Positions 37,281 through 43,812 of a stretch of 43,812 bases of DNA are shown in pieces. The notes beneath the pieces were generated by a model. The model was not told the DNA's origin and did no database searches. It saw only the letters and a list, made by a program, of their open reading frames with translations. Each line of letters begins with the position of its first letter. Positions within the stretch are counted from its first letter, which is position 1. The position numbers were made by a program, and so were the translations under genes. The DNA is taken from NCBI RefSeq assembly GCF_000521465.1, contig NZ_BAVR01000030.1, positions 1-43,812 of the forward strand. Direction: 5' to 3'. This DNA is from Acetivibrio straminisolvens JCM 21531 (GTDB lineage Bacteria; Bacillota; Clostridia; Acetivibrionales; Acetivibrionaceae).

Positions 37281-39812
37281 ATGGTGAATAACTTAAAAAA
37301 TATTATAGCAAAGCAAAAAGAAATCCTCTCAAGTCTCGAAAATGAAGTTTCCAACATCGAAGCCAACGATATTGTAAAAGAAAACCAAAAATTAAAAGAA
37401 GAGCTCGAAAAATATAAATTGAGCCTTAAGAAGGAGGAAAGCGAAAACGAAAAGCTCTCTGTAGAAAACAAAAATCTGAGAAATATATTATACGAACAGT
37501 TTTACAACGAAAAAATCAGTATTTTAAACTCAGCAGAAAAAAGAATGGATGCTTACTTTAAAGCGCATGTTGAAGGGGAAATGAACAGACTGGCAAGATT
37601 TGAGCTGTCGGTAAAAAGACGCATAGATGAAATGACAAGAGTACTTAGGGCCAACAGAGTAAACCTTCAGGATGAAATTTTTGTAAAGCTTGAAGAACTG
37701 CGAAACCTCCTTAATGTTAAAGTAACCGAGGCCCGCCAAGAAATTATGCGGCAATCGGGAGCCTTCAGTGAAAGAAGAAACGAAGGCCTTGCCCAGCTAA
37801 AGCAAGAGCAAGTTACGGAAGAGGAAATAAAAGCCCGGGCAAAGCAAAACAATATCGAATCCCTTATAGCTTAATATCCTCAACAAGCTGGGTATATTTT
37901 TGCTCATTATAGGAGTAATCACAGCATCACAATTTACATATTTCAGGCTGCCGGACCCCTTAAAGAGTGTCTTTACCTTTGCAGTCGGTATTGTGCTGCT
38001 TATAGCCGGTGAAATATTAAACCGCAAAAAACCCAATGTCTTTTCATTGGGTATAACCAGCGGAGGTATTGCAGTATTGTATGTAGCTCTTTCCCTTAGT
38101 TACTTCCAGTTCAATATACTGGGAATGTATCCCGCTTTGGGATTGTGTATCCTTATAACCGCAGGGGCTTTTGTGCTTTCGCAGCGGTACAATTCCCAAA
38201 CCATATCGGCTTTTGCACTGATTGGAGGATACCTCCCCATCTTCTCCATAGCCGGCAACGACGTAATAGTTTATGGTGCCATGGTTTACTTTGTCATCCT
38301 GAATATTTTGGCACTTATTATATCTGTCAATAGAAAATGGATTGTAACGGCATATATAGGATTTGTGTTAAACGTTATAGGTTCCATATATATATCATCA
38401 ACAATGTTCGGCGGACTTTTCACAACACGCGAATTTTCTTACAACTCCATTATAACCATAATTTATATTTTATTCGCCTTTGTAATCTATACTCTTATCC
38501 CTATAGCAGGAACCTTCAAGCAAAAACTTAGTTTTAAAGCTTCTGACATTGTGCTGTTGTCGTTAAACACCTTTGTCAGCAGCCTTCTTCTTTACTGGGC
38601 ATTTTATGCGTCCAACCTCGGAGACTTTACCGGAGTTCTTGCCCTCGCCTTCTCAATTATTTATTTGTCGCTGGGAAGGTTTATTGAAAGAAACATGGCA
38701 AAGGAAAAGAAAGTTACTACACTGTTTTATCTCACGGGACTCACTTTTGTCGTATTGATAATACCTTTCCAATTCGGAAAAGTATGGCTGTCTTTGGGCT
38801 GGCTGATTGAAGGTATTGCTCTGCTTTCCTACGGTATATGCAAAGAAATGAAAGGCTTTAAAAAAGCGGGAGTTGCAATTTCACTCCTTTGCCTGTGGAC
38901 CTTTATATGCTTCGATGTGCTGCTGTATCGAGATTCTCTCTTCACCTTGAAATATTTTGCAATAACTTTAGGCAGCATTATCGTCCTTGGGACTCTCATA
39001 TACAAAAAAAATCTGGCAGACGATGCATCAAAACTGTTTAAATACGCTTCATCCATAAATCTCTTAATCTTTCTGCTATATGTAATCAACAACGAACTAA
39101 GACCATTTTTATACGGGTTTATTGAGGACACCGGCTTTAATTTAAATTATATGATTGTTTCGGCAATGATTCTTACAAGCTTCCTGGTGGCATATACCTT
39201 CCAAGGATAAAGATTTTGTGTGACAATGTTATAAAAGGCATTTCCATCACAATATATACTTTGGCATTGCTGACCCTCTTTTCCTTAAACTTCACTTCAC
39301 CTGTAAAAGGGTATATTAACCAAATGCCTTTGCCAATCAGCATTGTCGGAACCTTGGAGCTTGCTATAATAGCTTTTCTGTCTATTCTTGCGGCAAGGGA
39401 TTTGATATTGTATTTCGTAATAGAGCGCAAGCTGGGTATTGAATGGTATCCTCTTGTAATATCTCTTTACTTTGTAATAATACTGACACAAAATCTAATA
39501 ACCCAATACGGACTTGAATTCAACAATGCAGTAATAAGTATTATTTATCTTGCCACAGCCCTTGCGTGGATAATATTCGGATTTGGCAGAAGATATGTAT
39601 TTATACGTCGCTTTGGTCTTGCCATGTCCATACTTTCGGTAGCAAAACTTTTTATTATCGACCTTGCTTTCTTGACCCAGGGTTATAGGATATTGTCCTA
39701 CTTTGTGTTTGGTATAGTACTCTTGGCAATATCTTTTGTATATCAGTATTTCAATAAAAAATTAGAAAATTTATGTGAGGTAATGCCCGATGATAAAAAA
39801 AGCACTAATTAG
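37281..39812 (+). CDS. Coiled-coil plus DUF2339 polytopic membrane protein, two apparent frameshifts
   Basis: I read this as one protein of about 843 residues. The first 195 are a charged helical/coiled-coil region (KENQKLKEELEKYK). The rest is about 20 hydrophobic helices of the DUF2339 type. The coiled-coil frame stops at 37874. Removing one T at 37871-37872 continues it as SLIANILNKLGIFLLIIGVI straight into the first helix, and the downstream part has no start codon or ribosome binding site of its own. A second break at 39201-39202 needs one C (FPRIKILCDNVIK). With both corrections the total is an exact multiple of three. The function of DUF2339 is unknown. ATG 37281 follows GGGGGCG. Confidence 0.75.
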
Positions 39813-41097
39813 TATAGTTTTGTTTGTTGTTCTCTTTAGCTCAAGTGTGTATGCCCTTGACTTTGCTTACACTGCCCGTATTGAAAATGCGGGAAGTAAA
39901 AAGTATAAGGCTATTCGGCTCACGCCCAGAATATACAACAATATCGGCTCAAACATGGCAGACCTTGTACTCTATGACGAAAACGGCGAACCTGTTCCCT
40001 ATTTTATAAACAGCTTTGCAGAAAGCGAATTCGAAGCAAAAAAGAGCTACACAATGAATCTTGTCAACTCCTTTGTAAAAGGCGAGGATTATTACTTTGA
40101 CTATACTGTCGAAAATCTTCCCGATGAAGATGTCATCGCAACCTCCATTGAAATAAAAACCGGCAAGGATGGCTTTGCAAAAAGAGTAGAAATCCTCGGA
40201 AGCTACGACAATATCAATTGGGAAAAGGTTCAGGACGATATTCTGTATAATGTAGACGGCATCAAGAAACTTGAAATAAACTTTGATACCGTAAAAAAGT
40301 ACACCCATTATCGTTTTAAAATACCAAACAATCTAGAAAAAATTTCTTTTTCGTCAGTGGAACTAAGATATAATATAGTTTATCACGAAAAAGAATATTT
40401 TTCGGAAACCATTAATCCCGAATACACCGTTCTTGAGCAAGAAAATAAAACTGTGGTAAAAATCAATGGGTTAAAAAACCTGAAACTTACCGGCATTACA
40501 TTAAAAACAGACAGCACTTTTAAAAGAGAAGTAAGTTTTGACGGCAGGGCATCCAAGACCCTTTACAATCTTAATTTCAATGACACGCAGTACACCGACT
40601 TGACCCTTCCCGTAGAACACTATAAAGTTGACTCGGATACTTCTGAGTTGGTAATAAACAATAAAGACGACAAACCCATAAACATACAGGGAATTGAAGT
40701 GAAATATCTGTTTGATGAGCTGGTATTCGAAGGTTCGAGTTCAAAGGAGTATGTTCTCAAGTTTGGCAGCAACGAAATTTCAACTCCAAAAAGCTATGAC
40801 ATCTCAAGTTACAGAGAGTATATTTTAGATGAAGGATATGATATTTTAAACATCAAGGAGATTATCGGGGAACCGCCGAAAGCCACTGAAAATCCGCCAA
40901 AATACGATTATAAACTGATTTTTAATATTTCGATTTGCTTAGTTGCTGTAATTATGGCTGTAATAATATTTTTAAAAATAAAAAATAGTTTCCATAAGCT
41001 ACCCACTTTATGTTTTTTAACTTGCATTTTTGTGTTAAAATACGGATATATTATTTATCAGGAGGTTCAAAACACACATGAGCAATACATCAAATAA
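39790..41097 (+). CDS. DUF3999-family exported protein
   Basis: The product is about 400-435 residues: a signal peptide (about 1-22, ending VYA), a beta-rich extracytoplasmic region with a discoidin-like segment (VEILGSYDNINWEKVQDD), then a membrane helix (about 375-397). The gene overlaps the DUF2339 gene by 23 bp, and the two families occur as neighbours in many bacteria. The reading frame runs past a hairpin and through the next gene's ribosome binding site. One extra A at 40981-40985 would instead end the protein at FLKIKK near 40988, which I think is the real C-terminus. Confidence 0.75.
   Translation: MIKKALISIVLFVVLFSSSVYALDFAYTARIENAGSKKYKAIRLTPRIYNNIGSNMADLVLYDENGEPVPYFINSFAESEFEAKKSYTMNLVNSFVKGEDYYFDYTVENLPDEDVIATSIEIKTGKDGFAKRVEILGSYDNINWEKVQDDILYNVDGIKKLEINFDTVKKYTHYRFKIPNNLEKISFSSVELRYNIVYHEKEYFSETINPEYTVLEQENKTVVKINGLKNLKLTGITLKTDSTFKREVSFDGRASKTLYNLNFNDTQYTDLTLPVEHYKVDSDTSELVINNKDDKPINIQGIEVKYLFDELVFEGSSSKEYVLKFGSNEISTPKSYDISSYREYILDEGYDILNIKEIIGEPPKATENPPKYDYKLIFNISICLVAVIMAVIIFLKIKNSFHKLPTLCFLTCIFVLKYGYIIYQEVQNTHEQYIK
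40993..41018 (+). terminator. Weak terminator-like hairpin before the mutarotase-like gene
   Basis: CATAAG (40993-40998) pairs with TTTATG (41007-41012, one G-U) and is followed by six T. It lies within the apparent 3' end of the DUF3999 reading frame, which supports an earlier stop for that gene. The stem is short, so it may only attenuate. Confidence 0.4.
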
Positions 41098-41962
41098 GCA
41101 TATAAATTTGGAAAGCGGCAGATTGAGTGTCCAAATCGCCCATCCGGGCTCGGTATACAACGGTTCCCGTTTTGATTGGACTGCTTTTATCACCAAAATA
41201 GTATTAGACAACAAATACTCCTTTTGCGTGCCCGAATCCGAGATTCCCGGCCAAGGCTCCGGCGGCTTCGGGTTATGCAATGAGTTTGGAATAAATACCC
41301 CCATAGGCTACGATGAGGCAAAACCTCAAGAAAAGTTTCCGAAGCTCGGAACCGGTCTTTTGACCCGTCCGGATGAGTCGGATTACTTCTTCTTTGACAA
41401 ATATGAAGTTGAGCCTTTTCCCGTCAAGATTTCAATGGATGCTAATGCTGTGGTATTCGATGTGGAGCCTGTAGATTGCAACGGGTATGCCGTCAAAATG
41501 ACCAAGGCTGTCACTCTAAAAGACAATATACTGACCGTCGATTATTGTCTTAAAAACGTGGGAAGCAAATCAATAAAAACCGAAGAGTACTGTCACAACT
41601 TTTTTTCCGTAAACAACAACAGGATTGGAGACGGATTTGTACTGAAATTCCCCTATGATATCAAACCCATAGAAATACCTGAAGTAATGAACATAAAAGG
41701 GAATGAAATTCGATGGAACTTCGTGCCCAAAGGTGATTTCTACTGCCAAATAGAAGGCTTTGAATCAGTACGGCAGCATTATTGGGAATTGGTATATGAA
41801 CCCGAAAGAGTCGGTATCAGAGAATACAGTGAATTTGAGATTTCAAAAGTTGCGGTATGGGGTACTACCCATGTTGTAAGTCCGGAAATATTTATAAATG
41901 TAGATATTGCACCGGGGAAAACTCAAGAGTGGACAAGAAGATATGAATTCTTTACTTTCTAA
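41078..41962 (+). CDS. Aldose 1-epimerase (galactose mutarotase)-like protein
   Basis: The product (294 residues) looks like a beta-sandwich of the galactose mutarotase superfamily: GSRFDWTAFI near the N-terminus, NEFGINTPIGYDEA, and EEYCHNFFSVNN with a conserved His in the usual core. It lacks a signal peptide. The specific sugar is unknown, and members of this superfamily also act on hexose phosphates. AGGAGG lies nine bases before ATG 41078. It follows the DUF3999 gene on the same strand. Confidence 0.75.
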   Translation: MSNTSNKHINLESGRLSVQIAHPGSVYNGSRFDWTAFITKIVLDNKYSFCVPESEIPGQGSGGFGLCNEFGINTPIGYDEAKPQEKFPKLGTGLLTRPDESDYFFFDKYEVEPFPVKISMDANAVVFDVEPVDCNGYAVKMTKAVTLKDNILTVDYCLKNVGSKSIKTEEYCHNFFSVNNNRIGDGFVLKFPYDIKPIEIPEVMNIKGNEIRWNFVPKGDFYCQIEGFESVRQHYWELVYEPERVGIREYSEFEISKVAVWGTTHVVSPEIFINVDIAPGKTQEWTRRYEFFTF

Positions 41963-41982
41963 ATCTAAATTTGTCTATTAAA

Positions 41983-42016
41983 AAAAGCGGGGCAAGCTCA
42001 AAGCTTCCTCGCTTTT
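41983..42016. terminator. Bidirectional terminator between the mutarotase-like gene and glnS
   Basis: Arms AAAAGCGGGG...AGCT and AGCT...CTCGCTTTT pair with small mismatches and have A/T runs on both flanks. It lies between two convergent genes, about 20-30 bp from each stop codon. Confidence 0.8.
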
Positions 42017-42045
42017 AATTCTCTCATCTTCAAAACTTCATTTCT

Positions 42046-43776
42046 TTAGTCTTTATTTGCAATCTTTGCCCAAGTGTCCTTAAGGGATACCGTTCTGTTA
42101 AATACCAGTGCCCCCTCTTTTGAATCCACAGCATCAACACAGAAATATCCCAAACGGAGGAACTGGAACATATCTCCTGGTTTTGCACCGGCAAGTCCCG
42201 GCTCCAACTTGCATGAACTTAATACTTCCAATGAATTTGGATTTAACTCTTCAATAAAGTCAACATTTTCATCGGCACCGGGATTTGGCACAGTAAACAA
42301 ATGGTCATACAGACGCACCTCTGCATCAATGGCATGGTCTGCCGAAACCCAGTGAATGGTCCCCTTCACCTTGCGCCCGTCAGGAGCATTTCCTCCCCTG
42401 GACCCTGGATCATAGGTGCAGTGTACTTCAATTATTTCACCTGTTTTTTCATCCTTTACAACATCCACACATTTTACTATATATGCGCTCTTAAGTCGGA
42501 CCTCCTGTCCGGGAGCCAGACGGAAATACTTCTTTGGAGGGTTCTCGCAAAAATCATCCTGCTCAATATAAAGAACCCGTGAAAAAGGCACTTTCCTGGT
42601 TCCCGAATCGGGATCCTCGGGATTGTTCTGAACCTCAAACTCCTCAACCACTCCCTCGGGATAGTTGTCGATAACAAGCTTTAAGGGTCTTAGTACCGCC
42701 ATTACTCTTTGAGCCTTTTCATTAAGTTCCTCCCTAATGCAGTGTTCAAGGAGCGATATATCGACGGTACTGTTGCTCTTGGCAACTCCTATGCGGGCAC
42801 AGAAATTCCTTATAGACGACGGAGTATATCCTCTCCTTCTAAGACCCGATATAGTAGGCATTCTCGGGTCATCCCATCCCCTCACGTGCCCTTCCTGCAC
42901 AAGTTTTAACAGTTTTCGTTTGCTCATCACAGTATAATTCAAGTTCAGACGGGCAAACTCAATCTGGCGGGTCTTGCACTCCATATTCAAAGTTTCTATA
43001 AACCAGTTGTATAGCGGCCTGTGGTCCTCAAACTCCAGTGTACAAATAGAGTGGGTTATCCCCTCAAGGGAGTCGGATATGGGATGGGCAAAATCGTACA
43101 TCGGATAAATGCACCACTTGTCACCGGATCTGTGATGATGAGCCTTCATAATTCTATAAATTACCGGGTCCCTCATGTTGAGATTGGGAGATGCCATGTC
43201 TATTTTTGCTCTCAGCACTCTTGAACCGTCCTCAAATTCACCGTTTTTCATTCTAATAAACAAATCCAGGTTCTCTTCAACACTTCTGTTGCGATACGGA
43301 CTTTCCCTGCCGGGCTCTGTCAAAGTACCTCTGTATTCCCTTATCTCATCGGCACTCAAGTCGCAAACATAAGCCTTTCCCATCTTAATCAGCTGAATTG
43401 CGTACTCATACAACTTGTCAAAATAATCGGATGCATAGAACAATCTGTCCTCCCAGTCAAATCCAAGCCATTTAACATCAGCTTTTATGGATTCGACATA
43501 TTCTGTGTCTTCCTTCGAAGGATTGGTATCGTCAAATCTCAAATTGCACAAGCCGCCGTTCTGCTCTGCAATTCCAAAATTAAGGCATATTGACTTGGCA
43601 TGTCCTATATGAAGATAACCGTTAGGTTCCGGCGGAAACCTTGTATGCACTCTCCTGCCGTATCTATTCGTTCTATTGTCCTCGTCAATAATATCCTGAA
43701 TAAAGTTTGAATATATTTTTTCAGTCTCTTCTGTTGAATTTAATTCATTTACTTTGCCCTCAATCTGAGCATCCAT
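42046..43776 (-). CDS. glnS: Glutaminyl-tRNA synthetase
   Basis: The enzyme (576 residues) charges tRNA-Gln directly. The class I motifs are HIGH at 56-59 ([15 protein letters not shown]) and a KMSKS variant, VMSKRK. The C-terminal half is the two-barrel anticodon-binding domain typical of GlnRS ([13 protein letters not shown]). Many Firmicutes lack GlnRS and use the GatCAB amidotransferase route, so its presence is characteristic of certain clostridia and is usually attributed to gene transfer. AAGGAGG lies eight bases before ATG 43776. The window ends 36 bp upstream. Confidence 0.96.
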   Translation of the reverse strand: MDAQIEGKVNELNSTEETEKIYSNFIQDIIDEDNRTNRYGRRVHTRFPPEPNGYLHIGHAKSICLNFGIAEQNGGLCNLRFDDTNPSKEDTEYVESIKADVKWLGFDWEDRLFYASDYFDKLYEYAIQLIKMGKAYVCDLSADEIREYRGTLTEPGRESPYRNRSVEENLDLFIRMKNGEFEDGSRVLRAKIDMASPNLNMRDPVIYRIMKAHHHRSGDKWCIYPMYDFAHPISDSLEGITHSICTLEFEDHRPLYNWFIETLNMECKTRQIEFARLNLNYTVMSKRKLLKLVQEGHVRGWDDPRMPTISGLRRRGYTPSSIRNFCARIGVAKSNSTVDISLLEHCIREELNEKAQRVMAVLRPLKLVIDNYPEGVVEEFEVQNNPEDPDSGTRKVPFSRVLYIEQDDFCENPPKKYFRLAPGQEVRLKSAYIVKCVDVVKDEKTGEIIEVHCTYDPGSRGGNAPDGRKVKGTIHWVSADHAIDAEVRLYDHLFTVPNPGADENVDFIEELNPNSLEVLSSCKLEPGLAGAKPGDMFQFLRLGYFCVDAVDSKEGALVFNRTVSLKDTWAKIANKD

Positions 43777-43812
43777 TCTTTTGATCCTCCTTGTCAGTTT
43801 TAAAATACTGCA

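Noticed and set aside
37154..37874. Long minus-strand ORFs opposite the coiled-coil gene
   Set aside because: They are Ser/Phe-rich shadows of a Lys/Glu-rich helical protein on the plus strand and lack ribosome binding sites.
39790..41097. C-terminal extension of the DUF3999 protein to 435 residues taken at face value
   Set aside because: The last 35 codons run through a terminator-like hairpin and the next gene's ribosome binding site. A one-base A-run correction gives a natural end after the membrane helix. The span is reported as read, with this doubt stated.
1..43812. Widespread gene decay, as in a degenerating or host-restricted genome
   Set aside because: The breaks hit essential genes, fall almost only in homopolymers and are one base long, while the flanking coding sequence is fully conserved. 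This fits sequencing error better than pseudogene formation.
1..43812. CRISPR array, prophage or insertion sequence
   Set aside because: No regularly spaced repeats, transposase, integrase or phage structural genes are visible. The only dispersed repeat is the 61-bp element with three distant copies.

Overview
The window looks like a chromosomal segment of a thermophilic, cellulolytic, Gram-positive clostridium, most likely Clostridium (Acetivibrio/Hungateiclostridium) thermocellum or a close relative. The strongest marker is a 1079-residue xylanase/feruloyl esterase with a type I dockerin that has the XynY (Xyn10B) architecture. The others are a SCIFF/ranthipeptide pair matching CteA/CteB, the dnaG-rpoD-trmK-nif3 order, and AT-rich intergenic DNA with strong AGGAGG-type ribosome binding sites. 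Nothing indicates a prophage, plasmid, CRISPR array or insertion sequence; this is core chromosome plus a few lineage-specific genes.

Layout. 1-1600: a T-box riboswitch and aroF (DAHP synthase). 1.6-8.7 kb: diguanylate cyclase, EamA transporter, an orphan flagellar-region zinc-ribbon protein, and a polA-coaE-lytic transglycosylase group. 8.8-11.9 kb: PilZ protein, ECF sigma factor with anti-sigma factor, and a CheY-like receiver. 11.9-18.6 kb: RNase P RNA, nif3-like, trmK, two tRNAs (CAT and Asn), a ferritin-like mini-protein, rpoD and dnaG. 18.7-21.6 kb: a dGTPase-type HD protein, an HD-GYP phosphodiesterase and a small membrane protein. 21.6-24 kb: panB-panC-panD with a hidden small ORF in front. 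24.1-28.9 kb: secF, secD, HD phosphohydrolase, cteB and cteA, all leftward. 29-33 kb: rluD-type synthase, lspA, an oligopeptide-binding lipoprotein and pgeF. 33.5-36.8 kb: xynY. 37.3-42 kb: a rightward operon of a coiled-coil/DUF2339 membrane protein, a DUF3999 protein and a mutarotase-like protein. 42-43.8 kb: glnS.

The most important caveat is sequence quality. About fifteen genes carry frameshifts, several of them essential (polA, dnaG, secD). Nearly every one can be repaired by lengthening or shortening a short homopolymer by one base. I read this as systematic homopolymer error in the source sequence rather than gene decay, and I give restored gene spans instead of the broken pieces.

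The most novel-looking signal is a 61-bp two-hairpin element present three times (369-429, 15410-15470, 33320-33380). Each copy sits in the same orientation just downstream of the U-tract of a Rho-independent terminator. Other items worth a second look: a PerR-like dyad with a terminated short transcript upstream of a ferritin-like gene, a hairpin separating the SCIFF precursor from its maturase, a probable small gene before panB, and the DUF2339/DUF3999/mutarotase-like operon.
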